Assembly (NCBI RefSeq): GCF_009002475.1
Contig: NZ_AP019860.1
Location: forward strand, 3,038,001-3,102,000
DNA from: Candidatus Uabimicrobium amorphum
GTDB lineage: Bacteria > Planctomycetota > Uabimicrobiia > Uabimicrobiales > Uabimicrobiaceae
DNA: 64,000 nucleotides
Direction of reading: 5' to 3'
In this document: one piece after another, positions 27,954 through 38,295 of the stretch
How positions within the stretch are numbered: the first letter of the stretch is position 1
How the letters are laid out: each line of letters opens with the position of its first letter
The notes under the pieces: model-generated
Told to the model about the DNA's origin: nothing
Databases searched by the model: none
Seen by the model: the letters and a program-made list of their open reading frames with translations, nothing else
Position numbers and translations under genes: made by a program

Positions 27954-29273
27954 GTGAAACGTTTCATTTTATTTATACCATTTATTCTTATATCTATCTA
28001 CGCACAACAACAATGGCGCGGTATATGGGTAGATGCGTGGAATGAAGGTTTATACAACAAACAGCAAATACAAGAAATGTTGCAAACAGCTAAAAAATAT
28101 GGTTACAATGCCGTTGCCATCCAAATTCGTTGTCGTGGTGATGCTCTATATTTCCCCAAATACCCCAATACAGAGCCTCGTAGAAGAAACTTGGCGAACG
28201 ATTTCGATCCACTGCAAGTTACTATCGATTTAGCACATTCGATGGGAATAGAAGTGCATGCATGGGCGACAACATTCTTAGTGGCAAGTAGTACACCGAG
28301 TTCACCGCAACACGTTTATCATAAACACAATGAATACCTAACACAAAACAGCAACGGTGAGAAAAAAATAGGCGAAGGGTACTATCTCGACCCCGGCCAT
28401 CCTGGGGCTTTAGAATGGAATCGCAAAGTTGTCCTTGATATTGTCAATAACTACGACATTGATGGTTATCACTTTGACTACATTCGTTTTCCACAACAAG
28501 ACGCTGGTTTCAACCCTGTCTCCGTCGCGCGTTTCAATAAAAAGTATGGCAAAAGTGGACAACCTTCTAAAAGCGATCCTCTTTTTAGCCAGTGGAGACG
28601 AGCGCAAATTACCGATTGGTTACAAAATATGTACGTGGAAATCGCCAAAGTTAAGCCTCATGTTAAAGTAACTGCGGCAACCTTTGCCAGTCGTTCAGAC
28701 GCATTTCATAATCGTTTTCAAGACTGGGCAACATGGATGGAACGCGGCATTATTGATGCAAATTTCCCGATGAACTACGCGCGCACTCACGACATATTTG
28801 AAAAACGTGCTGATGATATTATGAACCATAGTTACAATCGTCATGTGTACATGGGCATTGGTAGCTACCTTTTAACCGTCGATTACTCTGTGCATCAATT
28901 GCTCTATGCGCAACAACAAAAAAGTCACGGTGTTATTTTATTCAGCTATGCAAACAATGCGAAATCGGGTAAGTCGACTTCGGGTTACAAAGCCATTTTT
29001 GATAAAGTATTCAAAACAACCGCAAGCGTTCCCGACATGCCATGGAAGTCTCAAAAAAATACCGGTCATATTCTAGGGCAAGTTATTGCCAAAGAGCAGG
29101 TAGAGGTTACAATACCTGAATTGGGGCTAAAGACAACAACCGATGCCAATGGCCGTTTTAGTTTTCTTTACCTGAGAGAAGGCTCGTATCGCATAAACTG
29201 TGGCCACGAAACCATGAATGTTGACGTTCGTGGGGGACAAGTTGCCATGAGTAGCACCATTATTGTAAAATAA
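27954..29273 (+). CDS. Secreted GHL10 (DUF187) family glycoside hydrolase-like protein
   Basis: A 439-aa protein starting at GTG 27954, 8 bp after GGAGG. The N-terminal signal peptide (RFILFIPFILISIYA) marks export. The catalytic domain (about 18-330) starts with the family phrase QQWRGIWVDAWNEGLY and has AVAIQIRCRGDALYFPKY, GIEVHAWATTFL, YYLDPGHPGALEWNRKVVLDIV and DGYHFDYIRFPQ, the last two carrying the Asp residues of the active site. This is the DUF187/GHL10 family, implicated in hydrolysis of peptidoglycan-related or other polysaccharides. The last 65 residues (GHILGQVIAKEQVEVTIPEL...) look like a carboxypeptidase-regulatory-like beta sandwich. Confidence 0.9.
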   Translation: MKRFILFIPFILISIYAQQQWRGIWVDAWNEGLYNKQQIQEMLQTAKKYGYNAVAIQIRCRGDALYFPKYPNTEPRRRNLANDFDPLQVTIDLAHSMGIEVHAWATTFLVASSTPSSPQHVYHKHNEYLTQNSNGEKKIGEGYYLDPGHPGALEWNRKVVLDIVNNYDIDGYHFDYIRFPQQDAGFNPVSVARFNKKYGKSGQPSKSDPLFSQWRRAQITDWLQNMYVEIAKVKPHVKVTAATFASRSDAFHNRFQDWATWMERGIIDANFPMNYARTHDIFEKRADDIMNHSYNRHVYMGIGSYLLTVDYSVHQLLYAQQQKSHGVILFSYANNAKSGKSTSGYKAIFDKVFKTTASVPDMPWKSQKNTGHILGQVIAKEQVEVTIPELGLKTTTDANGRFSFLYLREGSYRINCGHETMNVDVRGGQVAMSSTIIVK

Positions 29274-29288
29274 ATTGAATTGATCACT

Positions 29289-29319
29289 AGGCGAAACGCT
29301 TTGATATTGCGTTTCGTCT
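29289..29319 (+). terminator. Hairpin after the GHL10 gene
   Basis: AGGCGAAACGC-TTTGATATT-GCGTTTCGTCT is an 11-bp stem with one G-T pair, located 16 bp after the stop. No strong T-run follows. Confidence 0.55.
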
Positions 29320-29360
29320 AAACACCGCGTAATTATTTTCACACTAGGATTGCCACAAAG

Positions 29361-30374
29361 ATGAAGCACATTGATATATCTCAAGCCTTAAATAATCAGA
29401 TTCCTATTGTCGATGTACGTAGTGAAGGTGAGTTTGCCAAGGGGCATATACCCCAGGCGCATAACATACCACTAATGAATAATGAAGAACGAAAATTAGT
29501 GGGTATAGAATATAGAAAACAAGGCAGTCAATCTGCCCTGAACTTAGGTTACAAACTTGTGGGTCCCAAATTTGCCAAAATCAAGAAAAAATTGAAAGAC
29601 ATTAGTCATGACAATAAGCTAGCCATACACTGTTGGCGCGGTGGAAAAAGGTCCGAAATTAGTTGTCAATTGGCCGAAGAAATGCAATTGGAGGTACAAT
29701 GTATCCAGGGAGGCTATCGTAGCTACCGCAGATGGTGTCGTGAAACCACACAAAAACAGCGAAAGTTTTATGTGTTGTCTGGAGCGACAGGTTCTGGTAA
29801 AACACAGCTTTTATATCTGTTAGAACAACAAGGACTACAGGTTCTCGATTTAGAAAAATTAGCCCACCACAAGGGCTCGGTATTTGGCGGATTGGGTAAC
29901 CCCCCACAACCTCTACAAGAAATGTTTGAAAATCGGCTCGCCCAAAAATTAAATACGTTCAAAAACGAGCCTATTTTTGTGGAAAATGAGAGCCGGATGA
30001 TCGGTAAATTGTTTATTCCCGAATGCATTTTTACGCAATTGAAAAGTCACAATGTTTTGTATATCGAACTACCACGTGAAATTCGCCAAAAACGCATAAG
30101 AAAAGAATATGCGCATTTTGCCAAACAAGATATCTACGCGTGCGCTCAGAAACTACAAAAACGGCTAGGAGGACTGCGTTTACAAAATATAAAACGCAGT
30201 TTAGAATTGGGAAACTACGACTGGATCGATATACTTTTGGATTATTACGATAGAAGCTATGCACATCACAAACAAAAATACAATCAGCGAATCGTGAATA
30301 AATTTTGTGGAGACAGCCCGCGACAGATATATGGCAAAATTATAAATTGGTTACCCCAAATAGCGCATTCCTAA
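29361..30374 (+). CDS. mnmH: tRNA 2-selenouridine synthase
   Basis: A 337-aa enzyme that replaces sulfur by selenium in the wobble 2-thiouridine of certain tRNAs, using selenophosphate. The N-terminal rhodanese domain (about 1-130) carries the active Cys91 in HCWRGGKRS and the family phrases VDVRSEGEFAKGHIPQAHNIP and GGYRSYRRW. The C-terminal P-loop domain has GATGSGKT (141-148) and LEKLAHHKGSVFGGLG. Length and order fit MnmH/YbbB. Its presence implies that the cell makes selenophosphate, which supports the selenoprotein reading at 38296-39567. The 3' end overlaps the convergent phosphatase gene by 24 bp. Confidence 0.95.
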   Translation: MKHIDISQALNNQIPIVDVRSEGEFAKGHIPQAHNIPLMNNEERKLVGIEYRKQGSQSALNLGYKLVGPKFAKIKKKLKDISHDNKLAIHCWRGGKRSEISCQLAEEMQLEVQCIQGGYRSYRRWCRETTQKQRKFYVLSGATGSGKTQLLYLLEQQGLQVLDLEKLAHHKGSVFGGLGNPPQPLQEMFENRLAQKLNTFKNEPIFVENESRMIGKLFIPECIFTQLKSHNVLYIELPREIRQKRIRKEYAHFAKQDIYACAQKLQKRLGGLRLQNIKRSLELGNYDWIDILLDYYDRSYAHHKQKYNQRIVNKFCGDSPRQIYGKIINWLPQIAHS

Positions 30375-32048
30375 AAGCGTGATATCATCGTGTTGTTCTG
30401 CTTTTCCAATGAAACTTTGTACATCTGCTAGTATCGCTTCGATCATTCCTTTGATGTCCATTTGGTGGTATTCTTCAATCTTTTCGCGCAAACGCTCGAG
30501 CTTGTACATTTCCTTCTTGATGTTGTGCGCTTCCGTTGCTCCATCTGTAAACAATACAACAACATCACCCTTTTCCAGTTCCAGCTCTTTTTCTTTGACC
30601 AAGCGCGAAAAGTTTTTGAAATCAACTCCAAGAACAACCCCACCGGACCGATATGCTTCACATTTACCTGTTGCGATGCGATAGTGCAAAATATGCTCGT
30701 GACCTGCGGAAGAATAGGACAACTTGTTGCCGTCCCAGCACAGAAGCAACATACTGACAAATTTACCAGAGCCAGCGATATCTCTTAGTAACAATTTTGC
30801 ACTGTTGAGTAAGATATCTTTGGACGACTGGTATATTTCGACAAAAGCACGCACAAAAGATCGCAATTCACTCATGATCAAACCAGCAGCAACACCTTTC
30901 CCTGAAACGTCTCCAATACAAAAGTATAGATTTTTTTCCGCTTCAATCACGTCAAAATAATCTCCACCGATTTCTTTTGCACTGCGTGTCACTCCGTAAA
31001 TATTCATATTCGAAGACTCAGGAAATTTTTTGGGTAACAGGCTTTCTTGAATGGTAGACGCAAGCTTTAACTCATGTTCCAAAGCCTGTTTTTTCTTTAG
31101 TTCTTGTTGCACCATTTGATTTTCAATCGCAAAGGCAACGTGGTGCGAGAAAACCTCGAGTAACTCGGAGTCGCGCATTTCGTTTTTTTCATTGTCGAAA
31201 AAGATCACCCCTACACGCCGATCTTTCACCAGTAAAGGTGTAATAACACCTTCTTTTAAGCGCATCACTCTTTTGTTTGCCAACACATTTTGGAAAAAAT
31301 GTTCTTGGTGATGGTATTCCTTTTTGCGAAAACCATCGATAGTCGCAAACTCTCCGATCCCACCAGAGTAAACGAGGTCGTTATTTTTGACAAGTAATAC
31401 AAAGGCGTTCTGAGAACTAGTAATGGCACACAGGTGCTTTAACACTTCACGTGCCAGTTGCACAGTATTCTGTTGTTGTAGAAGTTCAGGAGAAGCATCG
31501 AGAATGGTGCGTAAGCCTTCGCAAAGAAATTCGTTTTTCACCAGTGCCGTTTCTTTTTCACGGTGTAAAACAAAAGAGGAAATTAAATGGGCAATAAGTT
31601 GCTCCATTTCTTGCATACCATGGCGGCTCTGGTAATATAGCCATTCACTAGGTGAGGAAAAAAGATCCTGAGGACGCGTAGCTTCATCTTCGTCGCGAAC
31701 AGCAACAGCACAAATCAACGAAGGAAAATATTCGCGCATAGAGCGAATGAGTGGACGTACTTGTACTTCCGTGGCATTTAAATCAAAAAACGCTACCGCA
31801 ATTTCACCGCCCTCATTGTATATCCGGTCTGCGATATCATTTGCATCGTCTTGGCCAAAAGCCAAAATGAGATCATAACTAATACTGGAGGTAAAAGAAA
31901 CTTGGAGATGGCGTTCACTTATGTACAAACTACCAAATCGACGTGTTGATTTGCCCTGAATTTGGCTACTGCGCAATAAATTCGAATATCGTTTTAATAC
32001 TTCTTCTTCGTAATCAACGCACAAAATGACGGTATAATTTTTCTTCAC
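30351..32048 (-). CDS. GAF-SpoIIE/PP2C family protein phosphatase
   Basis: A 565-aa signalling phosphatase. The N-terminal 150 residues resemble a degenerate receiver-like domain (AVAFFDLNATEVQVRPLIRSM, LICAVAVRD). A GAF-like domain follows (about 170-310; SSQNAFVLLVKNN, ITPLLVKDRRVGVIFFDNE). A coiled helix (HELKLASTIQESLLPKKFP) then leads into the PP2C/SpoIIE domain (about 345-565) with metal-binding Asp in GGDYFDV, CIGDVSGKGVAAGLIM, VVLFTDGATEA and HDDITLL. Enzymes of this type dephosphorylate anti-sigma antagonists or kinase substrates, and could counteract the many kinases here (inference). The 3' end overlaps convergent mnmH. Confidence 0.92.
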   Translation of the reverse strand: MKKNYTVILCVDYEEEVLKRYSNLLRSSQIQGKSTRRFGSLYISERHLQVSFTSSISYDLILAFGQDDANDIADRIYNEGGEIAVAFFDLNATEVQVRPLIRSMREYFPSLICAVAVRDEDEATRPQDLFSSPSEWLYYQSRHGMQEMEQLIAHLISSFVLHREKETALVKNEFLCEGLRTILDASPELLQQQNTVQLAREVLKHLCAITSSQNAFVLLVKNNDLVYSGGIGEFATIDGFRKKEYHHQEHFFQNVLANKRVMRLKEGVITPLLVKDRRVGVIFFDNEKNEMRDSELLEVFSHHVAFAIENQMVQQELKKKQALEHELKLASTIQESLLPKKFPESSNMNIYGVTRSAKEIGGDYFDVIEAEKNLYFCIGDVSGKGVAAGLIMSELRSFVRAFVEIYQSSKDILLNSAKLLLRDIAGSGKFVSMLLLCWDGNKLSYSSAGHEHILHYRIATGKCEAYRSGGVVLGVDFKNFSRLVKEKELELEKGDVVVLFTDGATEAHNIKKEMYKLERLREKIEEYHQMDIKGMIEAILADVQSFIGKAEQHDDITLLGMRYLG

Positions 32049-32166
32049 GTTACGCGGCCCTAAAATTTTTATGTGTAGAGGAAAGCAGATTTATACTTTT
32101 ATTTTAATACATAGAACACGAAGTCACAATAAAAATTTATTTCCAATATATAGCTCACCACAATAA

Positions 32167-32201
32167 AAAACGGAGCAATATTTTGCATATTACTCCGTTT
32201 T
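32167..32201 (-). terminator. Terminator of the chaperone operon
   Basis: AAAACGGAG-C-AATAT and ATATT-A-CTCCGTTTT form a 14-bp stem with one internal mismatch. On the minus strand it ends in a run of T, 36 bp after the grpE stop. Confidence 0.88.
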
Positions 32202-32236
32202 GCGCGCAATTTTGTTCTATAATATCGTTGTGATGT

Positions 32237-32902
32237 TTACGATTCGTTCTCTTCTTTTTGTTCTTGAACTTGAGGTTGTTTACTTACAATGACCTTACTC
32301 GGACGTAAGACCCTATCGTGGTAAACATAACCTCTGTCGAAGTCTTCTAGAACCGTCATCTCGGGATGATCTGCAGACTCTATTTGCGACACTGCTTCAT
32401 GATAGTTAGGGTTAAAGGCTTTGCCTTTGGCTTCTATTTCTTTTACGTGATTATCTTGCAATGTTTTTTCTAATTCTTTCTGAACTAAACAAATACCTTC
32501 AAAGAAGTTGCTGTCTACTTCAGATTGTTTCCCCAGCTCGATAGCTCTTCCTAAATTATCCATCACATTGAGTAATTGCTTTAAAATATCCTGATTTGCA
32601 TACTTTAAGAAAGTTGCCCGGTCTCGTTCTTGGCGCTTGCGATAGTTTTCATAATCCGCTTTAGTTCTTTGCAACATATCTAAGTAATTTGCAGATTCAT
32701 TTGCTTTCTCAAACAAGGTCTGTAATTCCTCATCATTCATAGCATCGACCTGCTGGCGGAAGTCTACTTTTTCTTCCTTCTGCGATTCTTCAGCATTTTG
32801 CTCGTCTTCATTTTTTGTGTCGTTTTGCGCAGCGCTATCTACGTCACCATTATCTACATTATTATTTGTTTCTTCGGGCTTTTCTGAATGTTTTTCTTCC
32901 AT
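32237..32902 (-). CDS. grpE: Nucleotide exchange factor GrpE
   Basis: A 221-aa cochaperone that releases ADP from DnaK. An acidic, disordered N-terminal 60 residues (NNVDNGDVDSAAQNDTKNEDE) precede a long dimerising helix with RTKADYENYRKRQERDRATF. The C-terminal beta domain has FNPNYHEAVSQIESADHPEMTV and GYVYHDRVLRPSKVIVS, the conserved family end. It follows dnaJ on the minus strand with 88 bp between, which holds a small hairpin. dnaK itself is not in this window. Confidence 0.95.
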   Translation of the reverse strand: MEEKHSEKPEETNNNVDNGDVDSAAQNDTKNEDEQNAEESQKEEKVDFRQQVDAMNDEELQTLFEKANESANYLDMLQRTKADYENYRKRQERDRATFLKYANQDILKQLLNVMDNLGRAIELGKQSEVDSNFFEGICLVQKELEKTLQDNHVKEIEAKGKAFNPNYHEAVSQIESADHPEMTVLEDFDRGYVYHDRVLRPSKVIVSKQPQVQEQKEENES

Positions 32903-32964
32903 GACTTTACCTTTTCATAAAACCAACCGTGAAGAATCTAAAAACAATTGAAGTCGTCAATATA

Positions 32965-32988
32965 AGAGGTCTTCCAGACGTAACCTCT
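32965..32988 (-). other. Small hairpin in the dnaJ-grpE gap
   Basis: AGAGGT and ACCTCT can pair (6 bp, 12-base loop) within the 88-bp gap. It could attenuate or protect the transcript. Weak evidence. Confidence 0.3.
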
Positions 32989-32990
32989 GG

Positions 32991-34121
32991 CTAAACATCT
33001 AACGACTTAAACCACTCACTTGCTTTTTTCCAAAATGACTTTTGTTGAGGATTGCTGTTGCTTTTTGTTTCTAGATTATCAAATTCCTGTAATAAGCGTC
33101 GTTGTTCTTTGCTCAATTTCTTGGGAACCTCAACAAGAATGACGATTAACTGATCTCCCTTGCCTCGCCCACGAACATTAGGAAAACCTTTGCCATTTAA
33201 CTTCAACACATCACCATTTTGCGTACCTGCCGGTATCGTCAGCTTTGTCTTGCCGTAAATAGTGGGAATTTCAATGTTGGCTCCCAATGCAGCCTGAGTA
33301 AAAGAAATAGGCAACTGCAGTATGACACTATCACTTTGTCTCTCAAAAAATGGGTGCGGTCGAATATTAATTTCGCAGTACAGGTCCCCTCTTTCACCAC
33401 CTTGTTCGAGAGCTTCACCTTCTCCCGCAATGCGAATTTGCATACCGTGTTCTACACCAGCGGGAATTTTTATCTCTAGCTCGCGAGCCACAGGAACATT
33501 TCCTGATCCGCTACACGTCTTACATTTTTTAGCAATGATACTTCCTTGCCCATTGCAATATGGACAACCGGTACGTAGACTAAAGAAACCTTGTGATTGC
33601 TGAATAAATCCTCGCCCTTGACAACGATCGCACACATTTCTTTTCGTTCCAGGTGCACACCCTGAGCCACTACAAGTCTCGCAGCCTTCGCGTCTTTTTA
33701 TATTAATCGATTTCTCTTGGGTTTCTGCTGGTTCGGCAAAATCCATATCGATCGTGCAGTGTAAGTGATTTCCACGGCGACGTCTTCCACGTCCTCCACC
33801 ACCCATACCAAACAAATCTTCAAAGATTCCGCCGCCAAAAATATCTCCAAAGGCACTAAAAATGTCTTCGGCGTTACTAAAGCCTCCTTGTCCAGATGTC
33901 CCAGCGTGTCCAAAACGATCATAGCGACTTCGCTTTTCTGAATCCGACAAAATTTCGTAGGCTTCTGCAGCTTCTTTGAACATTTTTTCGGCCTCTGCAT
34001 CACCAGGGTTTTTGTCGGGGTGGTATTTTAAGGCTAGTTTTCGGTACTTTGATTTGATTTCATCGGTAGAGGCATTTCTCTCTACTCCGAGAACTTCGTA
34101 ATAATCTCTTTTTTCGCTCAT
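32991..34121 (-). CDS. dnaJ: Chaperone protein DnaJ
   Basis: A 376-aa type I Hsp40. The J domain (1-70) has the HPD tripeptide in [10 protein letters not shown] Gly/Phe-rich region follows ([23 protein letters not shown]). The zinc-binding domain holds four CxxCxGxG repeats ([32 protein letters not shown]), then the substrate-binding beta domains (to about 345) and a basic tail. All parts expected for a functional DnaJ are present. It lies between groEL and grpE, but a 13-bp-stem hairpin upstream suggests separate control of dnaJ-grpE. Confidence 0.96.
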   Translation of the reverse strand: MSEKRDYYEVLGVERNASTDEIKSKYRKLALKYHPDKNPGDAEAEKMFKEAAEAYEILSDSEKRSRYDRFGHAGTSGQGGFSNAEDIFSAFGDIFGGGIFEDLFGMGGGGRGRRRRGNHLHCTIDMDFAEPAETQEKSINIKRREGCETCSGSGCAPGTKRNVCDRCQGRGFIQQSQGFFSLRTGCPYCNGQGSIIAKKCKTCSGSGNVPVARELEIKIPAGVEHGMQIRIAGEGEALEQGGERGDLYCEINIRPHPFFERQSDSVILQLPISFTQAALGANIEIPTIYGKTKLTIPAGTQNGDVLKLNGKGFPNVRGRGKGDQLIVILVEVPKKLSKEQRRLLQEFDNLETKSNSNPQQKSFWKKASEWFKSLDV

Positions 34122-34213
34122 AGCTACCTATTTTCATAAAATATTAAACCAAAAATTTATGGGTTTTTTAGGCAAACACGTCGACTCATAGTTTTTTATA
34201 TGAACCAATGTAG

Positions 34214-34251
34214 AAAGCAGTGCAAAAACTGTTCGGTCTTTGCACTGCTTT
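34214..34251 (-). terminator. Hairpin between groEL and dnaJ
   Basis: AAAGCAGTGCAAA (34214-34226) is perfectly complementary to 34239-34251, a 13-bp stem with a 12-base loop, 20 bp after the groEL stop. The U-tract on the minus strand is short, so termination may be partial. Confidence 0.75.
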
Positions 34252-34271
34252 GTCTTAAAATACGAGTGTAT

Positions 34272-35879
34272 CTAAGAAACACTTCCTGAAACTTGGTCAT
34301 CCTTGCCACCGCAATCGGTAATCATTGCTTCTGTTGTCAACATCATACCAGCAACACTAGCAGCGTTTTGCAAAGCAACACGCACAACTTTTGTCGGATC
34401 AATAATTCCTTCGGCTAGCATGTCAACAAATTCACCACTACGAGCGTTGAAACCAATGTTCACTTCTTTTTCTTTTACGTCAGCAACAATAACGGTTCCA
34501 TCGTATCCAGCATTTGACGCGATTTTTTTAATAGGCGCACTAAGTGCGTTGCGAATGATTTGCACACCAAACTTTTCTTCTGGACATGCTTCTAAATTAT
34601 CCAAAGCATGCAAAGAACGAATGTAAGCAACACCACCACCAGGAACAATTCCCTCTTCTGCGGCTGCTTTTGTCGCGTGTAGTGCATCTTCAACACGTGC
34701 TTTCTTCTCTTTCATTTCTGCTTCGGTTGCTGCCCCAACTTCGACAACAGCAACACCACCAGAAAGTTTGGCTAAACGCTCTTGTAATTTCTCACGATCG
34801 TAATCGGAAGAGGTTTTTTCGATTTGGTTTTTGATTTGAGAAATGCGGCTTGCGATATCTTCCTTGTTACCAGATCCTTCCACAACGGTGGTCGCATCCT
34901 TCGTAATGGTAATGCGCTTGGCATTCCCCAAGTCTTCTAGCTCTACATTTTCTAATTTCAACCCAAGATCTTCACTAATTACCTTACCTCCGGTAAGTAC
35001 AGCGATATCTTCCAGCATCGCTTTGCGACGATCTCCAAAGCCAGGAGCTTTTACGGCGCACACATTGAGAACACCGCGAAGTTTGTTTACAATAAGCGCT
35101 GCTAATGCCTCACCTTCCACATCTTCTGCGATAATAAAAAGTGGTTTTCCACCACGCGCCGTTTTTTCGAGTACAGGTATTAGCTCTTTTACGTTGGAAA
35201 TCTTCTTCTCGTATAGCAAGATATGCGCATCTTCAAGGTCTGCGCAAGTATTTTCCACGTCGGTAATGAAGTAAGGAGAGATATATCCCTTATCGAATTG
35301 CATACCTTCCACGCAACGCATGGATGTCTCAATTCCCTTTGCTTCTTCAACGGTAATCACACCGTCATTACCAACTTTTTCCATGGCGTCGGCCAATAAA
35401 CTTCCAATTTCAGCGTCACTATTCGCCGAAATGGTTCCGACTTGGGCAATTTCTTCCTTGCCTTTTACTTCACGTGATAGCTTTTGGATTTCGCTGACAA
35501 CAGCGTCGACCGCTTTGTCAATACCTCTTTTGATTTTAACGGCATTTACGCCTGTGCTTGCATACTTTAAGCCTTCAGAGTAAATCGCTTGTGTTAAAAG
35601 AGTTGCAGTTGTGGTTCCGTCTCCCGCAATATCAGAAGTTTTTGAGGCGACTTCGTTCACCATCTTAGCACCCATATTTTCAAATGGGTCTTCTAGTTCT
35701 ATTTCCTTAGACACAGTAACACCATCTTTGGTTACCGTTGGACTACCAAAACTTTTTTGAATGACTACATTGCGTCCTGTTGGTCCCATTGTAACTGTCA
35801 CTGTCTTGGCTAATTTATCTAAACCGTCTTTTAATTTCTTACGCGCATCTTCACTATAAAAAAGCTGCTTAGCTCCCAT
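34272..35879 (-). CDS. groEL: 60 kDa chaperonin GroEL, copy without GGM tail
   Basis: A 535-aa chaperonin subunit. Hallmarks are [27 protein letters not shown], the ATPase segment [17 protein letters not shown], the Asp of the ATPase site and the equatorial return ([17 protein letters not shown]). The C-terminus ends with [13 protein letters not shown] in place of a GGM-repeat or acidic Met tail, unlike the second copy at 36308. This suggests a divergent folding chamber. It is downstream of groES with a strong aaggag Shine-Dalgarno. Planctomycetes often carry several GroELs, and specialisation of this one is likely but not shown. Confidence 0.95.
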   Translation of the reverse strand: MGAKQLFYSEDARKKLKDGLDKLAKTVTVTMGPTGRNVVIQKSFGSPTVTKDGVTVSKEIELEDPFENMGAKMVNEVASKTSDIAGDGTTTATLLTQAIYSEGLKYASTGVNAVKIKRGIDKAVDAVVSEIQKLSREVKGKEEIAQVGTISANSDAEIGSLLADAMEKVGNDGVITVEEAKGIETSMRCVEGMQFDKGYISPYFITDVENTCADLEDAHILLYEKKISNVKELIPVLEKTARGGKPLFIIAEDVEGEALAALIVNKLRGVLNVCAVKAPGFGDRRKAMLEDIAVLTGGKVISEDLGLKLENVELEDLGNAKRITITKDATTVVEGSGNKEDIASRISQIKNQIEKTSSDYDREKLQERLAKLSGGVAVVEVGAATEAEMKEKKARVEDALHATKAAAEEGIVPGGGVAYIRSLHALDNLEACPEEKFGVQIIRNALSAPIKKIASNAGYDGTVIVADVKEKEVNIGFNARSGEFVDMLAEGIIDPTKVVRVALQNAASVAGMMLTTEAMITDCGGKDDQVSGSVS

Positions 35880-35951
35880 GAAAATTCTCCTTTTTTATAC
35901 AAACAAAAGTCGTTGCTTTTGTCTTTAGTGAGCTTTAAACATAACTTTTAC

Positions 35952-35969
35952 GGGAAGCCAAAGCTTCCC
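35952..35969 (-). other. Hairpin between groES and groEL
   Basis: GGGAAGC-CAAA-GCTTCCC is a perfect 7-bp stem directly after the groES stop, within the operon. It may modulate the groES/groEL ratio or block 3' decay. Confidence 0.5.
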
Positions 35970-35977
35970 AGTCACCT

Positions 35978-36265
35978 TTACCCAAGTTTCGCTAAAATAT
36001 CACCTTCTTTTAGTATTTTGTACTCAGAACCACCGTACTTTACTTCTGTTCCAGAGTATTTACCAAAAATAACGCGATCGCCTTCGCTAAGGCTACATGC
36101 AACACGCTCACCGTTTGCCAATAGCTTTCCATTTCCTACAGCAACTATTTTTCCACGTTGTGGTTTTTCTTTTGCCGTTTCAGGTAAAACGATTCCACCT
36201 TGAGTTTTTGCTTCTGCCGCTTCAATTTCTACAACTACGCGATCATCAATTGGTTGAAGAGCCAT
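35978..36265 (-). CDS. groES: 10 kDa co-chaperonin GroES
   Basis: A 95-aa heptamer subunit that caps GroEL. The start [22 protein letters not shown], the mobile loop ([16 protein letters not shown]), [10 protein letters not shown] and the [16 protein letters not shown] region are all typical. The tail [14 protein letters not shown] ends at the usual place. It lies between the two groEL genes, 42 bp after the first, and presumably serves both. The Shine-Dalgarno is taggag. Confidence 0.97.
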   Translation of the reverse strand: MALQPIDDRVVVEIEAAEAKTQGGIVLPETAKEKPQRGKIVAVGNGKLLANGERVACSLSEGDRVIFGKYSGTEVKYGGSEYKILKEGDILAKLG

Positions 36266-36307
36266 TTTTAATCTCCTATCAAAAAACTTATTCCTAAGCT
36301 AAAAATA

Positions 36308-37927
<1,620 letters not shown>

Positions 37928-37962
37928 TTACATTACATATTAACGGCATGTCTGTAAAATTT

Positions 37963-37999
37963 GGTATCTTGCATAAAACAATATTGCTGTAAAGATACC
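37963..37999 (-). promoter_or_regulatory. Inverted repeat upstream of groEL
   Basis: GGTATCTT and AAGATACC are separated by 21 bases that include the palindrome CAATATTG. It lies 48-84 bp upstream of the start codon, where an operator or start-site structure would be expected. Confidence 0.45.
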
Positions 38000-38123
38000 C
38001 ATAATTTCGTTTTTCTCTATCCTTGCAAAATGTGTACCTAAATATGCAGAAAATATATAAAGCTAGAAAGATGAGCTATTTAGGAGGGAATTTTTTTTGT
38101 GTAATATACAGAGATTTTATTTT

Positions 38124-38148
38124 TTTGCCAGTATGTCATAGTGGCAAA
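38124..38148. promoter_or_regulatory. 25-bp dyad in the groEL upstream region
   Basis: TTTGCCA-G-TATG-T-CATA-G-TGGCAAA reads as its own reverse complement at 22 of 25 positions. The helical-repeat spacing of its half sites is typical of a dimeric regulator site. On the minus strand it is followed by A residues, so it is not a usual terminator. Confidence 0.45.
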
Positions 38149-38212
38149 CAACCGATACGACATTTTGACATTGGATTGAGGGTGTGGGAGTTGTGCATGG
38201 TAGATGCTTAAA

Positions 38213-38292
38213 ATCGTGACCATAGTCGTAATCACGATTACGGTGACGACTACGGCTACGATTACGGTCACGGTGACGATTACGGTTGCGAT
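38213..38292. repeat. Degenerate hexanucleotide tract (about 13 units)
   Basis: About 80 bp read in phase as six-base units of type NACGRY (tacggt, gacgac, tacggc, tacgat, cacggt, gacgat and so on), immediately after the selenoprotein stop. It is too degenerate for a simple microsatellite yet keeps a strict 6-bp period. Confidence 0.8.
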
Positions 38293-38295
38293 TGT

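Noticed and set aside
38023-38211. 62-aa plus-strand ORF upstream of groEL
   Set aside because: No ribosome binding site or recognisable composition; it overlaps the dyad and promoter region of groEL.
38213-38292. CRISPR array or coding tail
   Set aside because: The units are six bases without spacers and lie after a stop codon; no cas genes are present.
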